Part shown: in pieces, positions 1-6,919 of the stretch
Position numbering within the stretch: position 1 is the stretch's first letter
How the letters are laid out: each line of letters opens with the position of its first letter
NCBI GenBank assembly: GCA_049697115.1
Contig: JBAVVD010000052.1
Span: 1 to 64,000, forward strand
Source of the DNA: JBAVVD01 sp049697115
Lineage (GTDB): Bacteria; Acidobacteriota; Aminicenantia; Aminicenantales; UBA4085
Direction: 5' to 3'
DNA length: 64,000 nucleotides
The notes under the pieces: model-generated
Told to the model about the DNA's origin: nothing
What the model saw: only the letters and a program-made list of their open reading frames with translations
Database searches by the model: none
Made by a program: the position numbers and the translations under genes

Positions 1-297
1 GTTATCATAGATGCGTCCTCCTGGTTAAGGTCTCACCCAACGGGTGATGTTGTTTTTTCATCAAAAATAACCTTATACCAGGAGTCTTTATCCTTCAATA
101 GATTTTTCTATCGGCATTCCTGGGTTACTAATATGAGCGCAATAAATGACGTGACAGAATATATGCGGCGCTGGGGCCACCCTCAGCCCCCGAATCCCGG
201 GGAACCAGTCCCGTCGGTTCCCCCCATCGGTAAAGCCGACGGGCCCCCCCCGCTACGGGAGCTTGAGGGCGGCCTCAGCGCCGATCAAACATTGTAA
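1..297 (+). CDS. C-terminal part of an unrecognised protein (5' end outside window)
   Basis: Frame 1 is open from the first base to a TAA at 295-297, giving 98 residues with no start needed, so this is the tail of a gene that begins upstream. The first 50 or so residues look like ordinary coding sequence (ending ...RFFYRHSWVTNMSAINDV). The last 43 residues are Pro/Gly-rich and are encoded by a very GC-rich palindrome at 167-282, unlike the rest. I do not recognise the family. The composition jump suggests that the original C-terminus was replaced or extended by a palindromic element that happens to stay open in this frame. The reading frame itself is fairly secure; the function is unknown. 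Confidence 0.6.
   Translation, partial: VIIDASSWLRSHPTGDVVFSSKITLYQESLSFNRFFYRHSWVTNMSAINDVTEYMRRWGHPQPPNPGEPVPSVPPIGKADGPPPLRELEGGLSADQTL
167..282. repeat. GC-rich long palindrome inside the 3' end of the partial gene
   Basis: Bases 167-186 pair with 263-282 as a stem of about 20 bp with one mismatch and two G-T pairs; the outer seven pairs are GGCGCTG/CAGCGCC. The 76-base interior holds two mutually exclusive helices: GGGGAACC (199-206) with GGTTCCCC (216-223), or CCCGTCGG (210-217) with CCGACGGG (236-243). Its G+C content is far above that of the flanks. It could be an inserted palindromic repeat or a folded mRNA end. No second copy is visible in this window. Confidence 0.6.
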
Positions 298-330
298 CTT
301 TATTTATTACGTCCGTAATAATTTTGTTGG

Positions 331-658
331 TTCTCTTCCATTCTGTGGAAGTGAAAAAGAAGATATCCGGGAGGACTGAAGCGACTATTGAAGGTTTAGC
401 CTTCCCGAGCCGCCCTTGAAGGGAACCCGGCTCATCCGGGCGGTGAGGATGTCTGAGCCTTCTCCTAGAAATGGGAAATGCAATGGAAAAAATAGGGGTT
501 TTCCCATTTTTTGATCTTCTTTTTTATGAAAAAATCAATGATGCAAGTTCCGCAGCCGCCGAGAAGGGCGGTGAGGGAACGGCGTGAAAAACCTGAAGGG
601 GAGAGAAGTCCTTCCGGATATCTTCCTTAAATGAATTCACCTCAAATGGAAGAGAACC
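331..658. repeat. 328-bp structured element with 14-bp perfect terminal inverted repeats
   Basis: The ends GGTTCTCTTCCATT (331-344) and AATGGAAGAGAACC (645-658) are perfect inverted repeats. Inside them, 361-377 pairs with 607-623 over 17 bp with a single G-T pair. Further nested hairpins are AAATGGGAAA (469-478) with TTTCCCATTT (500-509), and GTTCC/GGAAC (547-551/576-580) enclosing CCGCC/GGCGG (556-560/567-571). No convincing reading frame lies inside. A 37-base block at 567-603 recurs with 34 identities at 27140-27176. It fits a MITE-like element or a large structured RNA. It fills most of the gap between the partial gene and iadA. Confidence 0.65.
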
Positions 659-733
659 ATTTTGTTTATTTACTTCTTGTATTTGGAAATAAGAAATGAT
701 AGTTTAGTTTTTAATCCTCTGAAGGAGGATTCA

Positions 734-1909
734 ATGATTACGCTAATACAAGAAGGATTCATTTATTCTCCCCAACCTCTCGGGAAAAAAGACCTGCTCA
801 TCGTCGGGGAAAAAATTGTTGCTGTCACAGAGCCCGGCCGCATCCAGATCAAAGGGATTGACGTCCGGGTAATCGATGGACGAGGGAAAACGGTCATTCC
901 CGGCCTCATCGACAGCCATGTCCATATTCTGGGCGGCGGGGGCGAAGGAGGCCCGGTTTCCCGAACGCCTGAGATTTCCATTGAAGAAATCATCCCCAAT
1001 GGAGTGACAACCGTCATCGGCTGTTTGGGCACGGACGGTGTCACCCGCCATCTGGAATCCCTCCTGGTCAAGGCCAGGGCTCTGGATACTGAAGGAATCA
1101 CCGCTTACATCTTCTCGGGCTCCTATGAGATTCCAGTCAAAACATTAACCGGAAGTGTCTGCTCCGACTTGACTCTCATTGATAAAGTCATCGGTTTTGG
1201 GGAAGTGGCCGTCTCAGACCACCGGTCCTCCCAGCCGACCTTCGAGGAAATCGCCCGCTTGGCCGCTCACTGCCGGATCGGAGGAATGCTCGGCGGAAAA
1301 GCCGGCGTTCTTCACATTCACCTCGGAAACGGCGCCCGCCGGCTCGAAATGATTTTCCGGTTAATCAAAGAGACGGAAATCCCGCCGACTCAGGTGATAC
1401 CGACGCATGTCAACCGCAACCGCGCACTCCTTGAGGAAGCCATCGATTTTGTCCTTGCCGGGGGATACGTCGATTTAACTGCCGGAATCAGTTCGGAGGA
1501 GGAAAAGGACACCGACGTCAGTGTGGAAACGGCCGTCCGCCGGTGTCTGGAAAGAAAGGCCCCTCTCAGCCATATCTCAGTGAGCTCTGACAGCAACGGC
1601 AGCCTTCCGGTCTTTGATCCGGACGGAAGACTCACTGCCCTGACAATCGCCACCCAAAAAAACCTGTTCAAGAAATTCAAATCTCTCATCCAGAAGAAGA
1701 TCCTCAAGCCCGATGAGGCCGTCCGGCTTTTTTGCTCCAATCCGGCTTCATTTTACAGGCTTTTCCAAAAAGGAGAAATCCAGACGGGCAGAGATGCCGA
1801 CCTGGTTTTTCTGGATAAAGACTACACTATCACGGACGTTATGGCCAAGGGAAAAATGTTGATGTCCGGGAGCAAGCTCCTGACCAAAGGAACATTTAGC
1901 AAAGCTTAA
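734..1909 (+). CDS. iadA: Isoaspartyl (beta-aspartyl) dipeptidase
   Basis: This is an amidohydrolase-fold metallo-dipeptidase that cleaves beta-aspartyl dipeptides left by turnover of damaged proteins. Visible family marks are the HxH pair in GLIDSHVHILGGGGEGG, later metal and substrate histidines in LHIHLGNG and PTHVNRN, and the catalytic Asp in SSDSNGSLP. The 391 residues match the roughly 390 of characterised IadA. The ATG at 734 is preceded by GAAGGAGG, so I prefer it to an upstream in-frame ATG at 662 whose added residues do not resemble the family. nhaC follows 21 bases later on the same strand, probably in one transcript, suggesting coupled peptide use and sodium/proton exchange. Confidence 0.9.
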   Translation: MITLIQEGFIYSPQPLGKKDLLIVGEKIVAVTEPGRIQIKGIDVRVIDGRGKTVIPGLIDSHVHILGGGGEGGPVSRTPEISIEEIIPNGVTTVIGCLGTDGVTRHLESLLVKARALDTEGITAYIFSGSYEIPVKTLTGSVCSDLTLIDKVIGFGEVAVSDHRSSQPTFEEIARLAAHCRIGGMLGGKAGVLHIHLGNGARRLEMIFRLIKETEIPPTQVIPTHVNRNRALLEEAIDFVLAGGYVDLTAGISSEEEKDTDVSVETAVRRCLERKAPLSHISVSSDSNGSLPVFDPDGRLTALTIATQKNLFKKFKSLIQKKILKPDEAVRLFCSNPASFYRLFQKGEIQTGRDADLVFLDKDYTITDVMAKGKMLMSGSKLLTKGTFSKA

Positions 1910-1930
1910 GACCATGAAAGGGGGGCACCG

Positions 1931-3355
1931 ATGAAAGCGACGACAAAAGCTCCTCTTCCGGCAAAAACTCCTTCTCTGGGTGTTGCTCTGACTCCGCTCA
2001 TTCTCATGGGCCTTTTGCTTGGAGTGGGCTACGGCGTTTATCAGATCCGGCCGCAGGTCCTGCTTGTGGCAGCGGCTTTTCTCACCGGCTGCCTTGGTTT
2101 TATTCTACGGTTCTCCTGGAAAGACATGCAGCAGGGAATCGTGGACAGTATCCATAAAGCCATGCCGGCCATTTTGATCATGCTCTGTGTGGGGATACTC
2201 ATCGGGGCCTGGATCGTCTCCGGCACGATCCCGATGGTCATTTATTACGGCTTGAAGCTCATCTCCCCCAAGTTCTTTCTGGTGACCGCCTGTGTCGTCT
2301 GCAGCATCACTGCCATCGCTACCGGGACTTCCTGGGGGACGATCGGAACCATCGGCGTCGCTTTTATCGGCATTGCCATGGGGCTGGGACTTCCCCTCGG
2401 GGCGGCCGCTGGAGCCGTTGTGGCCGGCGCCTACTTTGGGGATAAGATGTCCCCCTTCTCGGACATTCCCAACCTGGCCGTGGTCACCGCCGGCGCCAAT
2501 CTCTTCGACCACATCAAGCATACGATGCGGTCCGCTGTGCCGGGCTGGCTTCTCAGCCTGGCCGTTTATTTTCTGATCGGGCTCAGATATAAGACCGAGA
2601 CCGTCCATTCCGAGACCATGACTCTCATTCTGGAAACGCTCAAGAAAAACTTCAATTTCAATATCCTCCTCCTTCTGCCGATGCTGATCGTTTTCTACCT
2701 GGCGTTCACCAAGAGACCGACCATTCCAGGGATGCTGCTCTCCTCTTTGGTCGCGGCCGCCCTGGCCGTAATCTTCCAGAAGGCATCGATCACCGAGATC
2801 GCCCAGGCCATGAATACCGGCTATCAAGCGGATACCGGTGTCGCGGCCGTGGACAGGCTTATCTCCCGCGGCGGGATGATGAGCATGATGGAGACGCAGC
2901 TCGTCGCCTTCACGGCCTTCAGCTTCGGCGGCATCATGCAGCGCACCGGTATGCTCTCGGTCATTCTGGACAGAGTGATGAGGTTCGCCAGCAAGATCTG
3001 GAGCATCGTGATGGTGACTATAGGAACATCCGTCGTGACCGCGCTTGTCACCGGGAGCTCCTACTTGGCGATGATCATCCCCGGCGATCTGCTCTCGCCG
3101 ATCTACAAGAAGAAAGGGCTGGCCGCAAAAAACCTGTCGCGGATTATCGCGGAGTGCGGCGGGATTATTGTCCCCCTGATTCCCTGGAGCATGGCCGGCG
3201 TCTATATTACCGGTACTCTCGGCGTTCCCACATTTAGCTATCTTCCCTGGGCCGTAGGAAATTACGCCGCCATCTTTATTCTGGGCCTGTACGGGCTGAC
3301 AAAATTCACCATGGCCCCCAAGGTCAGGGATGATGAAACCCAGGCCGGAAGCTGA
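1931..3355 (+). CDS. nhaC: NhaC-family Na+/H+ antiporter
   Basis: A polytopic inner-membrane protein of 474 residues with about eleven hydrophobic segments. The NhaC signature is clear around residues 165-190 (AGAYFGDKMSPFSDIPNLA), and the repeated Ser/Thr/Gly-rich segments ATGTSWGTIG and VTGSSYLAMI are typical of the fold. The family exchanges sodium for protons; some members (MleN type) exchange malate and lactate, so the substrate is not certain. The start ATG at 1931 has AAAGGGGGG a few bases upstream. It lies 21 bases after iadA. Confidence 0.88.
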   Translation: MKATTKAPLPAKTPSLGVALTPLILMGLLLGVGYGVYQIRPQVLLVAAAFLTGCLGFILRFSWKDMQQGIVDSIHKAMPAILIMLCVGILIGAWIVSGTIPMVIYYGLKLISPKFFLVTACVVCSITAIATGTSWGTIGTIGVAFIGIAMGLGLPLGAAAGAVVAGAYFGDKMSPFSDIPNLAVVTAGANLFDHIKHTMRSAVPGWLLSLAVYFLIGLRYKTETVHSETMTLILETLKKNFNFNILLLLPMLIVFYLAFTKRPTIPGMLLSSLVAAALAVIFQKASITEIAQAMNTGYQADTGVAAVDRLISRGGMMSMMETQLVAFTAFSFGGIMQRTGMLSVILDRVMRFASKIWSIVMVTIGTSVVTALVTGSSYLAMIIPGDLLSPIYKKKGLAAKNLSRIIAECGGIIVPLIPWSMAGVYITGTLGVPTFSYLPWAVGNYAAIFILGLYGLTKFTMAPKVRDDETQAGS

Positions 3356-3365
3356 ACAATCACAC

Positions 3366-3647
3366 TCAATCCGGTTCCTCTGTTTCATCCAAACCTGAAA
3401 ACGCCTTTTGAAATTTCTTTTCCGCTTCTTCCCGCTTCTTTTTCTCGAGTTCGGCCGTCGCCTCGAATCGGCTCTCATATTCGGCCGCTTTTTTTCTCTC
3501 TCTCAAAAGGAGATCGTCCAGCGACTCTTTTTTCTTGGCTCCTTTCTCCGATTTCAACAGCTCCTGTGTCCTGGCGTCCACCCAAAGCACCGTCTGACAA
3601 GAGGGACAGGTCACCTGAAAGACTTTTTCTTTCTTTGTTGTCTCCAT
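3366..3647 (-). CDS. Small zinc-ribbon-like protein with charged coiled-coil tail
   Basis: A 93-residue protein with one CPSC knuckle near residue 14 (TCPSCQTVLWVD), followed by a long Lys/Glu-rich helix (about residues 32-83) that looks like a coiled coil and an acidic C-terminus. Only one Cys pair is present, so a complete zinc site would need a partner or a dimer. It is convergent with nhaC and lies downstream of the sigma-54 activator on the same strand (53-base gap), so it may be co-transcribed with it. Its function is unknown. Confidence 0.6.
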   Translation of the reverse strand: METTKKEKVFQVTCPSCQTVLWVDARTQELLKSEKGAKKKESLDDLLLRERKKAAEYESRFEATAELEKKKREEAEKKFQKAFSGLDETEEPD

Positions 3648-3699
3648 GGCATAAAAAACCTAACAGAAAATCCACCCTTTAGCAAATCCCTGGAATTGT

Positions 3700-4737
3700 T
3701 TACTTATCGGCGACCTTACTTGGCGCATCAATCTTGTGTTTTTTCATCAGCTTGAACAGACCCTGCCTGGATAGGCCGATCTCTTCCGCTGTTTTGGCCC
3801 TGTTGTGGTCGTAGCGGAGAAGGGCCTGATTTAAAAATCTTCTGACAAATTCGGCCTTTGCCTCGAAGAAATTATGAGTCGCATCCGAAGCGGCTTCGCT
3901 CCGGGAATATATTTTCGAGGACAGATGTTCCGGCCGGATGATCGCATTCTCGCCGCAAATGATGACGCATCTCTGTACTTCATTCTGCAGCTCACGGATA
4001 TTCCCCGGCCAGGAGTATTCAAAGAGAAGGTCCAGAGACCGGGGAGAAAAATACATCTTTTCTCTCTTCATCTGCTGGCAGTATTTCTCTAAAAAACAAT
4101 TGAGCAAAAGCAGGAAATCTTCTTTTCTTTCCCTCAGGGGCGGAACCTCGATCGTAATAATCCTGAGGCGGTAATACAAATCTTCCCGGAAGTTCCCGCG
4201 CTCGATCTCTTTTTCAATATCTTTATTCGTGGCACTTATAAATCGGGCATTGATCCGACGCGTCCGGTTCTCTCCGATTCTCCGGATTTCTTTTTCCTGG
4301 AGAAGGCGGAGGAGTTTGGCCTGCAGGGAAAGGGACAGGTCGCCGATTTCATCCAGGAAAAATGTCCCGGCGTCCGCCTCTTCGATAAGCCCGGGCTTAT
4401 CCCTCAATGCTCCGGTAAACGCGCCCCGGGCAAAACCAAAGAGTTCGCTCTCCAGGAGAGGGTCGGGGATGGCTCCGCAGTTGACGGCGATAAACTGGCC
4501 GCCGGCCCGGGTGCCTGTGAAATGAATCGCCCGGGCGATGAGCTCCTTCCCTGTGCCGCTCTCCCCGCAGATAAAAACCGGCGCATCGGTGTCCTTGACG
4601 CGTTCGACCAGAGTCTGAATATAGTCGACGGCCTTGCTTCGGCCAATCAGAAAACGTTTCTGGGCCGGGACGCTCACACTTTTTTCTTTCACTGTCTTAT
4701 GTCTTTTCTTAAAATTGTAAACGCTTCCCCCTTTCAT
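3700..4737 (-). CDS. Sigma-54-interacting transcriptional activator (AAA+ and Fis HTH, no receiver)
   Basis: A 345-residue enhancer-binding protein. The AAA+ domain starts near residue 28, with Walker A GESGTGKE at 58-65, the sigma-54 contact loop GAFTGA at 105-110 and Walker B FLDEIGD at 127-133. A Fis-type helix-turn-helix lies at the C-terminus (AEEIGLSRQGLFKLMKKH). There is no N-terminal receiver, GAF or PAS domain: the first 28 residues are short and basic, so its activity is probably controlled by a partner or by its level. It is divergent from the ECF sigma operon across only 62 bases, which makes cross-regulation plausible. No convincing sigma-54 promoter was found nearby. Confidence 0.85.
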   Translation of the reverse strand: MKGGSVYNFKKRHKTVKEKSVSVPAQKRFLIGRSKAVDYIQTLVERVKDTDAPVFICGESGTGKELIARAIHFTGTRAGGQFIAVNCGAIPDPLLESELFGFARGAFTGALRDKPGLIEEADAGTFFLDEIGDLSLSLQAKLLRLLQEKEIRRIGENRTRRINARFISATNKDIEKEIERGNFREDLYYRLRIITIEVPPLRERKEDFLLLLNCFLEKYCQQMKREKMYFSPRSLDLLFEYSWPGNIRELQNEVQRCVIICGENAIIRPEHLSSKIYSRSEAASDATHNFFEAKAEFVRRFLNQALLRYDHNRAKTAEEIGLSRQGLFKLMKKHKIDAPSKVADK

Positions 4738-4759
4738 TTTTTCTCAATGATTTCATTTC

Positions 4760-4789
4760 TTAACATTTTTTCAGTAATGAAGATATACT
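4760..4789 (+). promoter_or_regulatory. Promoter for the ECF sigma operon, possibly leaderless
   Basis: TTAACA at 4760-4765 and TATACT at 4784-4789 are 18 bases apart. The expected transcription start is then only about 3-5 bases before the ATG at 4800, which has no Shine-Dalgarno sequence. The match is to a sigma-70-type promoter; an autoregulated ECF promoter cannot be recognised from one sequence. Confidence 0.4.
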
Positions 4790-4799
4790 TAAGTGTGAA

Positions 4800-5357
4800 A
4801 TGGACGCAAAGGAGAAAGCCCTGGTGGAGCAAGTCTTGAACGGAAATCTTGAAGCTTTCGAGCCCCTTGTCAATCCTTACCGGAAACGGCTGTTAAGTCT
4901 GGCCTACCGGATATCCCGGAACTGGGAAGACGCAAAAGAAATTTCCCAGGAAACGTTGCTCAGAGTGTTTAAATATCTGAAAAAATACGATTCCCAAAAG
5001 AGCTTCAGAAACTGGCTTTTTCAAATTCTGGTCAATGCCGCCCGGAACTTTAATCAAAAGAAAAAAAGGGGGGATCGGCCGGAAAACATCAGGCCGGACA
5101 CCCAAATGTTCAATCCCGAACGTATGCATCAAGAGCGCGAATTCCGGTCTCGGCTTATGGAATACCTGGAGGAATTGAGCCCAAGGGAAAGAGAGGTCTT
5201 CGTCCTGCGGGACATTGAGGACTGCAGCGTGATTGAGAGTGCCCGAATTCTGGAGTGTTCTTCCCTGGCGGTCAGGGTTCACCTCTCTTCAGCCAGAAAG
5301 AAAATCAGGGATAAATTCAAGGAAAAATGTCCATCGCTCAAAGAGAGCCTTCCATGA
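4800..5357 (+). CDS. ECF-type RNA polymerase sigma factor (sigma-70 family)
   Basis: A 185-residue sigma factor with region 2 at about 20-90 (LSLAYRISRNWEDAKEISQE, then FRNWLFQILVNAARN) and region 4 at about 120-172 (LSPREREVFVLRDIEDCSV..., LAVRVHLSSARKKIR). Regions 1 and 3 are absent, as in ECF factors. Its stop overlaps the start of the next gene by ATGA, and that product has a zinc-binding anti-sigma motif, so the pair is a sigma/anti-sigma unit. The start at 4800 has no ribosome-binding site and a promoter-like -10 close upstream. Confidence 0.9.
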   Translation: MDAKEKALVEQVLNGNLEAFEPLVNPYRKRLLSLAYRISRNWEDAKEISQETLLRVFKYLKKYDSQKSFRNWLFQILVNAARNFNQKKKRGDRPENIRPDTQMFNPERMHQEREFRSRLMEYLEELSPREREVFVLRDIEDCSVIESARILECSSLAVRVHLSSARKKIRDKFKEKCPSLKESLP

Positions 5358-6031
5358 ACTGTCAAAAAGTCAGAAAGGCCATTCCTTTGGCGGTCGGAGG
5401 GGAACTCCCAGAAAAAAAATGCCGCACAATGAACGCCCACGTGGCCTCATGCGCCAGATGCCAGCAGGAATGGAAAGATTATACAGCCGCTCTGAATGAA
5501 ATCAAAACGCTCTCACGGACCGAAGAAATCAGGGATTGGGATGAGGCGGAATGGAAACGCCTGATGAAAACCATCGTCTCCGAGAGGGCAGAAAAAAGGA
5601 GGACGCCTTTCGGACTCTCTCCAAAGCCGGCCCTGGTTTATGGAATAGTTTCTCTGTTACTGCTGGGAGGGGCAGGACTCCTCATGAAAATCTTTGTCCT
5701 CCAGCCCAGACACTTTGCCTTCCATGATCCCAATTCGACCCAAACTCCTGTCAGACAGACAGGACCTGCTGAACAACAAGAAGAAGTGAAAAAAGTTAAG
5801 CCTCTGTCCGCCCCTGGTCCACAGCCGGAAAAGACTTCAGGACATCGATCTTTCTTGGCCAGTGCCCAAAAGCCCTCGGCTTCTCCCGTCGGTCCCGCCC
5901 CCGCCTTTCCCCAGAGTCGTGATGAAAGCGGCCAGGACATTCTGTCCGTAACTTTTGTCTCGAAGGAGACCGGTCTTCGCATTGTCTGGCTTCTCAATAA
6001 AAATTTTGAATGGGAGGAAGATAAAAAATGA
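5354..6031 (+). CDS. Probable membrane-anchored anti-sigma factor (zinc-finger type)
   Basis: A 225-residue protein. The N-terminal 45 residues carry the HxxxCxxC anti-sigma motif at 29-36 (HVASCARC), with further cysteines at 3 and 23. One transmembrane segment lies at about 92-111. Beyond it is a Pro/Ser/Lys-rich stretch with no clear fold and a short conserved-looking end (ILSVTFVSKETGLRIVWLLN). Topology would put the zinc domain in the cytoplasm and the tail outside. The ATG at 5354 overlaps the sigma-factor stop by four bases, and the next gene overlaps this one the same way. Role inferred from motif and position. Confidence 0.75.
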   Translation: MNCQKVRKAIPLAVGGELPEKKCRTMNAHVASCARCQQEWKDYTAALNEIKTLSRTEEIRDWDEAEWKRLMKTIVSERAEKRRTPFGLSPKPALVYGIVSLLLLGGAGLLMKIFVLQPRHFAFHDPNSTQTPVRQTGPAEQQEEVKKVKPLSAPGPQPEKTSGHRSFLASAQKPSASPVGPAPAFPQSRDESGQDILSVTFVSKETGLRIVWLLNKNFEWEEDKK

Positions 6032-6762
6032 AACGATTCATCTCGATCAGCCTTTTAACCGCCGTGACTCTTTTTGGCCTGACGCTTATGACCGCGGCCC
6101 AGGAGAAAAAACAACAAATGCAAAAGGAGGTCGTCCAGCTGAAATATATCACATACCAGGACATCAATCTCCTGATCGAATCCTACCGCAGTCCGGAAGG
6201 CCGCGTGGCCTGTGGGATTAAGAGCCAGATCCTTACGATCAATGACTATCCGGAAGTCATCGAAAAAATAAAGAGCCTGATTAAGAAGATAGACGTCAAA
6301 CCGGCAGACATTCAGTTCATCGTCCAGCTCGTGCTCGGCTCTGAATCGGAGGGAGAACAGACGGACACGGCGTTGAAGGACGAACCGGTGATCAAGGAAC
6401 TGAAAAGCCTCCTCAAATACAAGAATTTCACTCTCCTTGACACATCCATCATCCGCGCTCTTGAAAACGAGCGTTCAGACATCACTATGGGTAAAAATGC
6501 GGAATTTTCTTTAAGCTTTCATCCGAAATACATCAAAGAAGAAAATGAAGATATCCTTCAGGTGCGGGTGGAGCTGGACCAGTACAGTAAATTCGAAAAG
6601 CCTGAAAAAGTCGGAGACAGTCTGCGGGTCCATTCCGTCAAAAATCTCATAAGAAGTAATTTCACCATGAAATCGGGCGAGAAAACCGTCGTCGGCGTTT
6701 CAAAGCTCGACGGCGGGGACAAAGGACTCATCCTCATCATCACAGGTAAGGTCATTCAATAA
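6028..6762 (+). CDS. Exported secretin-N-domain-like protein
   Basis: A 244-residue protein with a signal peptide (residues 1-24, ending MTAAQ). Residues 34-80 look like a secretin N1/NolW repeat: VVQLKYITYQDINLLIESY, a short loop, then ILTINDYPEVIEKIKSLIKKID. The C-terminal 45 residues (FTMKSGEKTVVGVSKLDGGD, then ILIITGKVI) resemble the conserved strand of secretins, but there is no length for a pore. Translationally coupled (ATGA) to the anti-sigma gene. It could be a periplasmic sensor or effector of the sigma switch, or an accessory to a secretion or pilus secretin. The secretin likeness is by eye and moderate. Confidence 0.6.
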   Translation: MKRFISISLLTAVTLFGLTLMTAAQEKKQQMQKEVVQLKYITYQDINLLIESYRSPEGRVACGIKSQILTINDYPEVIEKIKSLIKKIDVKPADIQFIVQLVLGSESEGEQTDTALKDEPVIKELKSLLKYKNFTLLDTSIIRALENERSDITMGKNAEFSLSFHPKYIKEENEDILQVRVELDQYSKFEKPEKVGDSLRVHSVKNLIRSNFTMKSGEKTVVGVSKLDGGDKGLILIITGKVIQ

Positions 6763-6790
6763 AAGCGCCGTCCACATTTGCCGAGTCCAT

Positions 6791-6820
6791 CATAAAGCCC
6801 TCCCGTAGGGGGGCTTTATG
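6791..6820 (+). terminator. Hairpin terminator after the sigma operon
   Basis: A 13-bp stem (CATAAAGCCC with GGGCTTTATG, extended by three inner pairs) closes a four-base loop. It lies 28 bases after the last gene of the sigma operon. No T tract follows, so termination may be inefficient or Rho-assisted. Confidence 0.55.
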
Positions 6821-6919
6821 GTCTCCCGCAGCCTGTATGTCTCTCTCCATACCTCGCCTGACAAATGGATCCGGAAAAATCCCAAAGGGGGTGTCTTTCT
6901 TCGGGATAAAATATCTGGA

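Noticed and set aside
33..60. TCACCC/GGGTGA hairpin followed by T-rich sequence, like an intrinsic terminator
   Set aside because: It lies inside the open frame that runs from base 1 to 297, so it is more likely coding sequence than a terminator.
331..658. Possible group II intron, RNase P or tmRNA in the inverted-repeat element
   Set aside because: No domain V hairpin, no RNase P core (no GAGGAAAGTC-like motif) and no tmRNA tag frame or tRNA-like ends were seen.
2105..3478. A 457-codon open frame on the minus strand opposite nhaC
   Set aside because: It is antisense to a clear NhaC gene with intact membrane segments; its product is Gly/His/Asp-rich low-complexity sequence, as expected from the complement of a GC-rich membrane-protein gene.
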